This document shows, one piece after another, positions 12,317 through 23,693 of a stretch of 64,000 nucleotides of DNA; position 1 is the first letter of the stretch, and the number at the start of each line of letters is the position of its first letter. The notes under the pieces were generated by a model. It saw only the letters and a program-made list of their open reading frames with translations, was not told the DNA's origin and made no database searches. This DNA is from Allacma fusca. Lineage: Eukaryota; Arthropoda; Collembola; Symphypleona; Sminthuridae. The position numbers were made by a program, and so were the translations under genes. The stretch lies in assembly GCA_947179485.1 (NCBI GenBank), contig OX359246.1, positions 74,055,508 through 74,119,507 of the forward strand, given 5' to 3'.

Positions 12317-13297
12317 GCTGAGTCTGTTTCTTTGAAAACGGCCACCCGTGAAGTTCATTATTTTATAAACTACTTTTATAGGGCCCATCAGGTAGCGTAA
12401 TTGAATGAAAAAAAATTTTCAATTTTATTTCTGCCGTAAATCTCAAAGGGAAGGTAAAAAAACCGAAAAAACTCGAAAAATAAAATAATTTATTACAGCC
12501 TTACCAATTTGAATATTGAGAAATTGGCTATCTCAAATATATTGTACCATTAACTACTACACTCATGTTTTATATAACGTAATATAAGGGCAGCGCCTTC
12601 GCCGTAAACAGAAAGCACTATCACGCTCCATTCTTTGGAACCGTGCCGCAGCTCAACTAGTCCCAAATTATTTTATTCCCACACTATTTAGTTTGTATAT
12701 ATGCGCATTATATGTACATATTCCAAAAAAATGTTTCACTATGGGAATGGCTGTTTTGAAAAAAACACTCTGCTGTAATTTTAAAGTTTTTTACGCTTCA
12801 ATTTCACTATAATTGCATGATCCAGTTTAACATGTGGGGTCGAATTAGACATTTGTAAATGTAATTATTCCTATCATTGAAGTCCAATTTCCTCAATGAA
12901 TTCTCTACTTGAAAACTAGATTTCCACTGGCCGCATTGAAAATGTCAGGACATATTTGCAAATGTTTATTTCCAAATAAAATTCATTGTTCTATCGAGAA
13001 TTTATTTGAATTTGCATTTGATCATTCGTCAATTCAGGAAAATGATGGGACACTCCTTCGAGTCCAGTAGCAGAAATAGTCAATAAAATAATTAATAAAA
13101 ATAAAATGCTCCCACTCAACGTGCGCAATGATTAATTCATCAAAGCACATTGTAGGAGATATTTTTTTATTAAAGCAATGCCGCTTCCAAAGACTTTTTA
13201 TATGCAGAAAATATTGATGCTTGCAGGAACTAGGAACTGATAGCGCAAACTTCGTCACGATTTAAAATTCTCTATAGAGGCGCTTGGAATTTTTAAG
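12317..13297. other. Host-like DNA left of the Polinton
   Basis: No coding region is supported. The last part (about 13030-13297), including gcagaaaatattgatgcttg at 13204, matches sequence upstream of fragment D (about 9.23 kb) and of copy B (about 43.2 kb). The Polinton therefore landed inside another copy of the duplicated unit. Confidence 0.4.
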
Positions 13298-13303
13298 CAA
13301 ATT
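13298..13303. other. Polinton target-site duplication, left (caaatt)
   Basis: These six bases adjoin the left TIR. They match the six bases after the right TIR (37933-37938, caaatg) at five of six positions. Six-base duplications are characteristic of Polinton/Maverick insertion. Confidence 0.75.
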
Positions 13304-13387
13304 AGTAGGAGTAAATCTGAGCGAATGCCCCGAACAAACTCCATGCATAAAAAATACCCGCGCTCGAGACGCCATCTCTCGAGCGCG
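13304..13387 (+). repeat. Polinton left terminal inverted repeat (84 bp)
   Basis: It pairs with 37849-37932 with three visible mismatches (positions 7, 53 and 74). It contains its own hairpin: cccgcgctcgag and ctcgagcgcggg around a nine-base spacer, the right arm running a few bases past the TIR boundary. Similarity ends just after CGCG. Confidence 0.92.
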
Positions 13388-14282
13388 GGCATTCCCCGTG
13401 TTGGGGGGTATATGTGCCTCCCCTATGTAAACTATGGTACGTACACATGTGTGAGTATGCATTTTGTGTATGTAAATAGTAATGGGGGAGGATAGCGTTA
13501 AAAAAACGCGATTTAATTAAATCATCCGATTAAATTGATATCGGATGATAATGCAATTAATGAAAAAGACGTGAATGTGTAAAATATGGGGAAAAAATGA
13601 AATGCAAGCGGGAGGAAGGAGATGCGAGAATGAAGCAGTGTATAGAGAAAGAGATGCGTAGCAGTGGAAGGAAGAGGGGGAGCGACAAAAAAATGTGTGT
13701 GTAAGAATAGCAGTGCATTGCTTGCATTGCTTTAGCTGTGGACAAGTGGAGGAGACGCTTGATGAGGAAAATTCCTCATATGGAAAATATCCCATAAAAT
13801 GTGCTACGAAGAGAATGAATGAACTATTGGAAGTTTTGACTCGGATGGTAAAAATCCCTCTTGCTACACAGTGTGATGTAATGATGATCCTTTTAAAGGT
13901 AAACACGGACTGTTTTGAGGTAAAGTAAAAACATCCCGTACATACATATGTGCGCAGCATGAGAAATGCATGCATGCAATTGTGAATGCATGCGTTTTAA
14001 TGCAAATGCATGTATATCGTGTAGGTATTGTATCCGTGTATCATTTAGTGTTTCCAGGCTCTACCTGTAAACATGCATATATGTAAATGTTTACAAAATT
14101 TGCACCAATTCCAGACGCCCATGTTGAAAAAATGTAAACTTTTGAACTTGACATTTGCAGAAGGGATATGTATACTCTGTAGAATTGGGGAAATGCATTG
14201 TAAATTAAATACACTTGCATAGTCCTACATTTGAGTTCAAATAGTTTAGCTGGTTAGAATTTTGTGTGTAGACTTTATAAAA
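13388..14282. other. Polinton left subterminal region, no confident gene
   Basis: There are runs of catgcatg/atgcatgcaa between 13940 and 14020, comparable to the CATA-rich sequence inside the right end. A plus-strand open stretch at 13695-13898 ends at a good donor (AAAG|GTAAAC), but it has no ATG and its phase does not fit the first exon at 14283. A longer minus-strand frame overlaps it. I leave both uncalled. Confidence 0.35.
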
Positions 14283-16508
14283 ATGTCAGTGCAAGTTGAC
14301 CACAGTATTGTCTTGTGTAGCTACAAGAAATGTAGCTTGAATTTATTTAGCAAGGGGGTGTTTACTTTTGCTAGAGCAAAATCTGATAGAGGGAAGGGTC
14401 ATCACAGGGGGAAGGAAATCCTTCATTTTTTTGATTATTGGGATAGCAGGGAAAAATTTGCGTTTCAATACACTGCTCCCGGGACAAAGGACGGAATTAT
14501 CCTGCTGACCAAGTGTCAGCATTTATTTCATAAAGGTAATTGGAAGTTATTAATTACAATTAATAAAATAATAACAATAATTGTGTAAGGAAACTATTAT
14601 TGAAATAATTTAAAATCTAATTAGAGTTTTTTAAAAATTATATTTCAGATTGTTTGTTGCATGCAATTCATGCTCAACGTAATGGAGAAAAAATAAGCTC
14701 CACGACGACCTTGTGTCCAGCCGAGTGGACGGGCGAAATGGCAATTTGCAAAGAAGTAGTCCAGCCAAACGACATTGTTTTCATCCCTAACGGGAAGAAT
14801 TTGGTGAAGAAAATAAGTGTATACAACAAGTTTGTGGACAAGGTCCATCCCGTCCAGGAAAGAAAAACTGTGGAAGATATTCTATGTATTCAGGACAAAC
14901 TTACAGCTTTGATTAAAACCCAAAGGGAAACTAACAAGGAAATCATACGGATGTACGAGCGAATACAAATCAAGAGCCTGGAGTTGCTGCAAATACATGC
15001 AGCAGAACCAAAAACAGGAGCAGAAAAAGGTAGGTAAAAAATATTTCACTTCAAACATCTTCACTGAAGTGAAGATGTCTCTCTGAAAAAACGTTTTGTG
15101 AGCATTTGACTCTCCGTAGGGCATATAAGCAGTTCCGATGTACATGTAAATAATTTTCTTTTAACATTCTGTGTTTTAGATCTCGAGGAAGAAAGTGCTT
15201 CAGGCGGGGAGCCTCCACGCAAGGAAATAAACCGAGAGCCATCACGGCTTCCGTCCCGGGAACCTCTACATCGCGAAACCGAGAGGAGCCCACATTGAAA
15301 ACTACAGACAAAAAAGGTTTGTAAACTCTTGTTCTTATACATTGAGGGTTGCAACATTTTACTTTCGTAGTATATACGCAGTGTACAGTTTTTAGAGTGT
15401 AATTTTCTTGTTGTTATTTGATTGTACTATTTTTTGTTTCAGATTCATTGAAAAAGAACAAATCCAATTATAAAAAATCTGTTGAGTCATCACAGGAGAC
15501 TCGTGCTCCTGTTTCGTCTGGAGTAAAGGGCTCCCATAAGCCTGAGGCCTCAGGAAAACCCAACGCAGAAACAATGAGGCGTTTACAATACGCAGAAAAA
15601 AGAAAAGGTATGCATACAAAATAAAACTAGTACTGACTAAATTATTTAACCTGCATACGTAGTATTTTTGCATGCGTTTGTAAGTGAAGTCCATATTTTT
15701 TAAAAAATCGAAGTATAATAGTTTGTAAGCGAACTAAATTTTTAAGGATAATACATCGGTTATACAAAATGTCTTTTGTTTTACCGTTTCAGGTACTGGT
15801 GAAAAATCCACATCGATCAGTGCTCACCGCTCTAAAACTACAGTCGTTTCGGGTTCCGATTTGGGAGCCACGAAATCAAAATCGTTGCATGGGGGTGCCA
15901 ACAAGCAGACCAAAATTGAGGGTTTTTTGAAAAGTACAGTTAAAGGAAAGTGTGGAGAAAACACTTCCAGTTCTTCAAAGAAAAATATATCAACCCATAC
16001 GCCAATTGCGCCAACTGATGTTTTGGAGGGCAAACGAAGCAACCAAGATGTAGAAGCTGGTCAAAAATCAAAAAAGAAGAAAAGTGATGCTGTGGCAGTA
16101 GAAAACACAGTTGCTCCTCAAGCTTTGGATAATCAGGATGTTCTCGGAGATGTAATCCACGGATCAGGCCTCGAATCATTTAACACGGTGGACATCGATG
16201 TGTTAGATATGTTGGTTACCGAGGTGTTGGCAAAGCTGTCCCCAAAATTCTCATCTACAACTAAAGAACCAGCGGAAGATGGTAAAGAAGAACAGGGAGC
16301 ATCATCGGAAGTTGCTCCCGACATCGATGCACAAATGCAAAATCAGACGGTTGGAAAAGAAAAACCTGTTTTTTGCTACCAGCTTAAAGAAGAGGAAGAC
16401 GTATTCTTCCCATGTTCCCCAGGAGGAACACGGTATGAGGTGGATCCATTCAAGGCATGGGATTTTGATCTCCCAATTTTGATCAAGGAAGAAAAGGAAG
16501 ACAAATAA
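14283..16508 (+). CDS. RING-H2-like protein with PCNA-box-like motif, spliced
   Basis: Exons lie at 14283-14535, 14649-15029, 15443-15607 and 15793-16508. All introns are phase 1, giving 504 residues. An optional exon at 15180-15320 would add an in-frame TGA (15296-15298). The N-terminal half has a Cys/His pattern ending CQHLFHKDC, which fits the C-x-H-x2-H-x2-C core of RING-H2 fingers. The later Cys pair is wider than usual, so zinc binding is plausible but not certain. A charged helix follows. The basic exon 5 carries QTKIEGFL, close to the PIP-box pattern Q-x2-[ILM]-x2-[FY]-[FY]. The C-terminus is acidic. By family logic it would be a ubiquitin ligase acting near replication factors; that role is inference. 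An AATAAA follows the stop. ATG 14283 is chosen because earlier in-frame codons lack an ATG. Confidence 0.6.
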
Positions 16509-17420
16509 AATGAACAACAGCATGTTGAAAAATAAATGATTGAAAATCAGAAGTATTTCACATTTATTTTATTTATACGAATATATTTGAAGAGTGTAGT
16601 AGAATTGTAGTAACATATTTAGTTAAGACATTATAATAATAGTAAAAGCTTTATTTTAAGGATGTGCTACTTCCCAATGAACTTATTAGTTACATTTGAT
16701 TGTGCGTTTTATTAGGTTAAAAACAATATTCAATAATTATTGTTGTTTTATATAACATGTATACGATGTAAGTTTGTTTATTTAGTAAGTTTTGTGTACT
16801 TATCAAATTTAGTATTAGTAACAGCAGCAGTTTGTTTTACAATCAGTTTTAGTAAATATAGATAACAAACACAATTACATAATACTAGATTCCATGCTTT
16901 GCCTTACGTGGTTTTTTATTCAATCTAGGAAAACTTATAGAAAGCTGTCAGCATCTAACATACTGTCAACATCAGGCACTAAGAGGCCAGTCTAATATAT
17001 TATAATTTTGTCATTTTTTACATTGTGTGTTGCAATAAAATGAATTGAGAAAATCCAACCATAGCTCTCGTATCAAACCTACACATGAAGCATATTTTAT
17101 TTTTCTTGCAAATTTAGTGGTTACAAAGAGAAAAAAATTCCGATTTAATTTTTAAACTTATTACGCTTTTTTTAATTTAATTAAATTGAAAACATATATC
17201 AAATGTTATTATTTTATCTAACTTGTATAGGAAGTAAGTGTCATTTGTGTACCTCCGATTAGGTGTAGAAAAATGATTCTTGGGACAGGGTGGGTGTTAA
17301 AATAAACCATATACAAGTTGGGTAAAATGTTTACAACAATTTAGAATAGCATAAATTAGAATCGTTACTAATATAAATCACGTAAGGGAAATTCACGATG
17401 TACTGATATAGCCCTCAGGC
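16509..17420. other. A+T-rich intergenic stretch between convergent Polinton genes
   Basis: This holds the 3' flanks of the RING-like gene (plus strand) and the 17421-18270 gene (minus strand). A probable poly(A) signal, aataaa, follows the first stop at about 16532. I see no coding sequence. Confidence 0.5.
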
Positions 17421-18270
17421 CTATTTGGTATTTTTAAGTTTTATAAATTCGCTGATCAGTTTTATGTGTGGCAATCTTATAGTTAACGTAGATCCCACCC
17501 AGCCAGAATATCGAGCTGATTTTTCAGGAGATACGGGCCGATTGAAATGAAACAGGTAGGAACCAGTAACGTCACATCGAGTAATTCGAATGCGAGTACT
17601 CGATGTTGATAGGTCAGGTTCTGCCCAAAATTCAGCATTTCTTTGTTCCCCAGGAGTCATGGTTGCTCGATCCTTTTTCCCTTTAAAGTATGGGAGCAAC
17701 TCACCTTTGTTAGTTTCATCGAATTGCTTCACGATTGTGTCGATCAACTGAGTCACTTGAAGTGACTCTAGTTGAGAGAAACGTATCCAGGAACGATTAT
17801 TGTGAAAAACATTTTCTCTTGCCAGGTAATAGAAGTCGCACTCGTAGTATGTGTTGAATGCCTTACGTGCCAAAATATTTCCACACTAGGAAAGAAAAAA
17901 ATAGTTTTAGAATTTATATATTATGTTTAAGATAAAAACTCTTACCTCGATGACATCGTTTCCCAGAAAAAAGTTTTTTTTCCACGGAACGTCTTCTACA
18001 TCGTCTGCATCGTCCACATCGATACCAACCTCAGACCGTAAAAGAGTTTGTGCATTAGAATGTTCACGCTTCCGTTTTTTATTTCTACCAATGGCTTGAG
18101 TAGCCTCACAAGAGTCGAAGGTAGGTGTTTTGAGTAGTTGCGTATCGTATTTGTTTAATTCTCTTAGGCACGCAACACTTTGGTAGTATTTGATTATTCC
18201 TTTTAGGCATTTTATCTCGAGATTTGTGACGGTTAACAGTTCAGAATTGACTACAGGGATAAATACATTG
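17421..18270 (-). CDS. Spliced Polinton gene of unknown function
   Basis: The main exon is 17885-17421 (stop at 17421), preceded by a 60-bp intron (17945-17886, GTAAGA...CTAG, phase 0) and an upstream exon open from 17946 to about 18270. The upstream exon has no ATG, so a further 5' exon or a lost start is likely. It encodes a basic patch (GRNKKRKREH) resembling a nuclear localisation signal and an acidic run rich in Asp. The main exon encodes about 155 residues with many aromatic and charged residues (for example FNTYYECDFYYLARENVFHN). I recognise no family. It is the only Polinton gene on this strand, convergent with the RING-like gene and back to back with the helicase. Confidence 0.5.
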
Positions 18271-18767
18271 CTCTGGTGTTATTAACCGATGTATAACTCG
18301 TGTTATTATTGATTTTGAGACATGCGAATTCCAGAACGACTCGTCATTAGTCGGTTTTCACCGCCTTTGGGTGGAAACAATCATATAATTGGTAAAATAA
18401 GCAACCAATTGAGCGATTTTGTTCACACCATTCCCGTCTGAATACATTAATTTTGTGTTAATTCGTATTCAGCATCAGACAAATAAGCATGCCGTGTTGA
18501 AAATATATAAATTAGAAAAAATAGAAAGAAATTGTTTGCAGGAAAAATAAACCATGGTCTCAGTTTACCTCTCCAACATATTCGAAAAATCGATGTTTCG
18601 TCTCCTTCACAAAATAACAGTAAAATTCTGGGTGTGGTTGAAACAAATCCAAATTTTAATCGTCAAATCGGTGTGCAAGCTGCATCGACAGAAAGTAACA
18701 GCAATTCCTGTCGAAGTTTGCCTAGTGCAATATTTTAAACAGTTGGCATCACAGATATTATATTGCT
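18271..18767. other. Intergenic stretch before the helicase, with open fragments
   Basis: An open stretch begins after a possible acceptor (TTGTTTGCAG, 18540) and runs to 18738 in the frame ending SLPSAIF. It is not in frame with the helicase start region. It could be an upstream helicase exon or a diverged N-terminus. This is also the likely promoter region of two divergent genes. Confidence 0.3.
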
Positions 18768-20994
18768 ATGAGAGCGCCCAGTGATCATATTCCTCAGCAT
18801 TTTTATTGTGTGGGATCTGTCTTGGGTCCCTGTTCAAAGCATCTCGACTTTTGCTTCTCCTGCCACCCAGAATTGCGTACCCGAGAAACTTTTGAAGAAA
18901 TTCGCCAGTACAAAACTGTTAAGGGACGAGCATTTCGATGCACAAGTTGTGAGGATAAACACAAGCATCCTCTGAGGTACATAAAAAAGCATAACGGCAC
19001 GCATTTTCTATCAGGAGGAAAATTCATACTTTCCGGGTCTTGGGGGCAACACATGAAAACGTTAAAACTTTCACATATTCAAACTATTTGGCCGCACGAA
19101 TATGCAAAGCAAATCCAGAACTAGTAAAAACCCCTGTGCGAGACATCATTTCTGGTATATGGCACACGCCGCTTCCACTGAATGATCCTCCAGCTCCCGA
19201 GGGAGATTGGATTCTTCCACGAAATCATCGTCATGGGTTCAAGGTTAACCCAGCGGCAATGAAGAGTGTTTCAAACGAGTTGCAACGAAGTGAGTTCTAT
19301 AAAACTGAAAAAATGAACTCTTTTACTTCTGGAGGAACAACTGAAAGACCAAGTGTAGCGTACGCTGATTTGAATGTGGATCAGGAAAATGTTCTAAAAC
19401 TGGTTAAATCACAATTGCAAAAACCATTACACATTCAAAGATCATCACCACTTTTACTGATTGTGGCCGGTCTTCCTGGTGGAGGAAAAACCGCAGTGAT
19501 CAACCATATGCAAGCTGTGTTAGAACAACAAAAGGGTAAGCAGCAAACCCAGTTTAAATATATAATTTGTAGCTTCATGGGCGTTGCTGCTTTTAATTGC
19601 AACGGAGTTACACTACACACTGCATTTGGAATTCCCATAAGTGAGGGAAATCCTTTAAATGCATTGAAGAAACGAAAATTCAATCAAGAGACAATTGCTA
19701 CGTACAAAAATGTTCAGTGGGTAATATGTGACGAAGCTTCCACATTAGGTTTACATCTCTTCGAATACATTAACCAGTTTATGAAGGCTATTGATCCTGT
19801 GAATTCAAACACTTGCTTCGCAGGGCGTAACGGTTTCTTAGTGGGTGACATTTTTCAGCTACAGCCTTTATTTGGCGTGCTAATATACAAACCAACTAAT
19901 TTAATAGCGACAGCACACCCGGATCTTGTGAAAGCATCTGAGTTATATAATTCATTTGAATGTGTCTACCTGACACACTCTTTTCGTACAGGGAGAGAGT
20001 GCTCCCTAATGCAAGAAAGATTTAAAACACTTCTCAATCATATTTCACATGGGATGGTTACAGAGGATGATTTAAACCTCTTGCGTTTGAGAATGTCTGT
20101 AAAATTATCGGAGACTGAGAAGTTTAGTTTTGACTCTGCAATTCATGTGTATTATACAAATTCACTTGCCAACTGTTATAATGAGTAAGTAACCCGAAAA
20201 TATGCAAAGCAATAAATTGTTATACAAAAATATGTCTGATATGTTGTTGTATTTGTAGAAAGATGCTAATTCAAACGGCTCAAGCAACGAATTGTGAAAT
20301 TCATGTTGTCGAGTCCAGCTTCGGTGGGGTTATCAAGGACCCGTTAAAAGTTTGCAAAAACTGTCCGGTTATGCTTAGGAAAAACTTACAAACGAAATTT
20401 GGATTAGTTAATGGATCCGTCGGTACGGTCCTAGAAGTTGCATACAGTTTAATCAACAACAATACGCCTCAGGATATGTATACCTCGGATTCCGATTCGG
20501 ATTCGCTGATAGACAGTGACCATGCTGTCGAAGAACCCCGTGGAAAAATTAATTATATCCTTGTTCACTTTCCTAAATACACAGGAAGGAAATATATATA
20601 CAGTACAAATGGTCGTGCAGGTGTACCCATATTTCTCGAAAACCTGACGCTTGAGCAAACAAGGGCTTTGAAGAGTAGCAAACGAATGAGGCCTGGAACG
20701 GAAATACCAAAACGGTTCCCTTTGATATTAGCATATGGACTAGCGCACAAGGTCCAGAGTTTAACACTGCCAAAAATGGCTTATCTACTTGGTAAAAGAG
20801 GTACCAGTTCCTTGGACTACACTGCCTTAAGCAGAGTGCAGAAATTGGAGGATATAATGATTCTGGATTCCACAATTGCCGATACCAGATTTAACTACTC
20901 GCCCGATGTTCAAAACATCATTCACTACACAGTGCTCGAAGAGAATAGATTAAAAACAAAATATGCACAGTTACTTACATCACTCGTTTTGTAA
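18768..20994 (+). CDS. Superfamily 1, Pif1-like DNA helicase (frameshifted)
   Basis: Motif I (Walker A) is GLPGGGKT near 19470, motif II is VICDEAS near 19725, motif III is GDIFQLQP near 19848, and the C-terminal motifs are HKVQSLTLP (20752) and DYTALSRVQ (20818). These fit the Pif1/RecD-type SF1B pattern (VHKSQG..., ALSR). An intron at 20185-20258 (GTAAGT...TTGTAG, phase 2) joins the two halves. The first 270 bases, from ATG 18768, carry Cys pairs (FCFSCHPEL, FRCTSCED) that could bind zinc. They lie in another frame from the helicase core; the switch falls at a run of five G at 19042-19046, so a one-base loss or a sequencing error is likely. Metazoan Polintons are not, to my knowledge, defined by such a helicase. 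Role inferred: unwinding DNA for PolB replication. Confidence 0.75.
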
Positions 20995-21063
20995 CAAAGA
21001 TACAGATTATAATATTTACGATTTCTTAAACAATAAAGTTGAAAAAAGCTTTGGAAATCTATA

Positions 21064-22091
21064 ATGTCTAATGTTGTAGTAAGTAATTACTTAAACCAGA
21101 GATTAAGCGGTTCATTTTCAGGGTTGTCAGGCTTTATGAAAAATCGTAAACTAACAAATAAGCAGCAAGTTGAAAAGGAACTACGTAGATTGGAATCATT
21201 TTCATTGCATCACCCTGTTCGTAAACGATTTAGACGACGTCGGACTATGGTCTATTTTCTTAATCAAATTTGGGGTTCCGATTTGAAAGATATTCATAAC
21301 GTTTCAAAAGAAAACGATAATAATACGTTCGTGCTACTCGATATGGACTTGTTTAGCCGTAAAGCACACACCAGACCATTGAAGTCCAAGAACAGCGTCA
21401 ACATGATAAGCGCGTTCACCTCAATTCTGGAAGAGACTGGTGCTAAACCATTTACTTTATTTACTGATCGGGGGACGGAGTTCACGTCACAAAAGTTTCA
21501 GGAATACCTCAGGTCACAAGGTATCAAGTGGTACTATGTGTACAGTGAAATAAAAGTCAGTTTTCTAGAGCGTCTGATTCGTACTCTGTGGAGTCGATTG
21601 GAACGGTATATGACCGCGCATAATACAAATCGATTTGTGGATGTACTGGAAGATTTTGCTAAATCCTACAATGCAACGTTCCATCGTTCGATTCAGATGA
21701 GACCAAACGATGTCAATCGAGAAAATAAGAACGATGTCTGGCAGTGTGTGTACGTTGATATTATCGAACGCAGTAAGAAAAAGAGACGCAGGAAACCCAA
21801 GTACCAAATAGGCGACATCGTTCGAATTTCAAAAACTAAGTTACAATTTGAGAAAGGTTTATATGAATATAATTTAACACATTATCTAGCAACAATCCGA
21901 AACTGTAAATTTTTGAAATAATGTCATATTGTGCATGTGTTGTTTAAGGATATACTGCTGGTTGGAGCAACGAGACGTTTAAAATTGCAACAGTTCAACC
22001 GACAGATCCATTCTCGTATTTGCTAACTAGTCTTGAAGGTGAGCCTATACTTGGTAGTTTTTATGAGTTAGAGCTACTAAAAGCGGAATAA
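21064..22091 (+). CDS. INT: Polinton integrase (DDE, retroviral-type)
   Basis: Exons are 21064-21856 and 21949-22091, joined in phase 1 (intron GTTTAT...TTAAG), giving 311 residues. The catalytic triad is visible: Asp73 in GSDLKDI, Asp135 in FTDRGTEF and Glu169 in SFLERLIRT. A basic stretch (RRRKPKYQIGDIVRISK) precedes the small C-terminal domain, whose second half lies in exon 2 (GYTAGWSNETFKI), as in other Polinton integrases. No stop or frameshift is seen within the spliced frame, so this gene looks intact. It would insert the element's linear DNA and make the 6-bp target duplication. It lies 70 bp after the helicase. Confidence 0.88.
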
Positions 22092-22102
22092 TAACAAACA
22101 TC

Positions 22103-23693
22103 ATGTATCCTTCAACCACTGCAAATAATTTTTATCCGAATACGTTCGATATTTCGAACGAAGTGCATCATGGATCCGAAGTCTTCCATTTGTTTAGTTC
22201 CAGTAAAGCCAACGTGCATGAATTTCCACAAAATACAAGTACAAATTTTATCACAGAAGTGAAACCACCCATTAAATTACAACGCCAAGCGTATGAAATT
22301 GGACTTGCCAAAATACGATTCACACCACTAAGATATCCAAAAGCTAAGCTATTTAATGTAAAATCCCAGTTAGTAGAAAAGAAACAAGAAAAATTATTTC
22401 CAGAATTTCCAACGGCAACAATTACATCAGTCGATTTTCAGAAATTTACCGACAACATATCCGAATTTATCAAAGGGTTTAATACCGAAGCTAAAAAAAA
22501 TAATATTCCAATTGTTGCTACAGTTATTAGTATTTCCCCAACTGAAAGTTTAATTCAACTTATGTACGAGGAAAGGAGTATGGAAAAATATTTCATTATG
22601 AGTAAAAACCTTACTTATTTATTTGGATTTACTCGATATTGGATTTTACCTCGACGAAATATGGCGAGTGAAATAATAAGTCAAGTAAAATTAGAACAAA
22701 TTCGTTTAGTATCTAGTTTCCGATTTAAAGTGCTACACTACCGTTCAAATGTTAATCTTATTGGTATTCACCAAACATTTTCAAGTGTGTACGTGTATAA
22801 GAGACCTACAGTGAAAAATTATGAGGAGTACAGAGCGTTTCTAAAGGATCTAAATGAAAAATTTAAGCAGTGGGAAATGGAACTCACAATTACGTTTAGT
22901 TTTCTGAAAGCGGAAATTGTTTTTAAAGATAAATATTGTGAATACATTTCATTGCCGTTAATCATGCAAAATCTTCTTGGATTTACTACTGACTATTTCA
23001 AGCCGGGGCGGTATAAGTCGGGTGTTGATTTTGATGAGAAATTATTCGCAAATAGTCTTAACGAGTTAGAAACTGTTTGCAGTTGGAATGATATTAAACT
23101 AAAGGTTACCAATGAATGAGCCTGTAGACTTGAAACCCGAAACCGTTATCAAAGAAATTAATAAAACATTTAAAGGTGTATATCCCGATACACGAGTTGA
23201 GTTTGTACTGGATGGAAATACACTGTATGCTAAAAACTTCAGAGAAGATATATACATTAATTTTCCCGACGCACTTTGTGAGTATTTTGGTTTCCGTAAA
23301 GGAACAGTAATTGGTAGTAGATCTATACTACATTTACGAAGACATATATTTCTTGAACAGTGGGAGGAAGAAGAAAGAGAGCAGGAGAGAATTAAAATGG
23401 AAACTGAATTACTTAAAAGCACTTCTGGTGAAACATTAGTTTTGTGTGACTTAGTTCAGAATCAATTCTATAATAATAAACTTTTGCCATTACTTCGGGA
23501 AATTGATGCAAGCGATTTGGACGACAATAAAAATGAACAAAAGTTGAGTTTGGTCCAGTCGAGTTTTTACCTATGGAGCGTGAAGACGTGCAATACTTTC
23601 GAATCACATTAGTTAACAAAATTTGGACAACATTTGGATTTTGGCGATACCGAAACGAAAGTTAAATTAATTCTCAAACCAAAGTACTCGTAA
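22103..23693 (+). pseudogene. Polinton virion-type protein with repeated domains, frameshifted
   Basis: The N-terminus (HEFPQNTSTNFITEVKPPIK) matches a pattern I know from many metazoan Polinton structural proteins, probably a minor capsid or penton-type protein; that assignment is tentative. Three similar units follow, each a helix with a charged face, beta-like strands and an LGF/FGF motif (LTYLFGF near 22615, MQNLLGF near 22970, LCEYFGF near 23275). The reading frame changes near 23112-23119, where ATGA is tandemly duplicated, again near 23568 by one base, and near 23621 by one base in an A run. The final frame ends at 23693. As it stands this gives a 338-aa ORF and an overlapping 166-aa ORF. 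It follows the integrase by 11 bp. Confidence 0.65.

Noticed and set aside
13517-13975. 152-codon minus-strand frame near the left Polinton end
   Set aside because: Composition follows the repetitive subterminal DNA, it has no recognisable motif, and it overlaps a plus-strand stretch with a better splice donor.
18554-18784. 76-codon frame before the helicase
   Set aside because: Its Leu/Val/Ile-rich product looks like an out-of-frame reading of the neighbouring open stretch and does not join the helicase frame.
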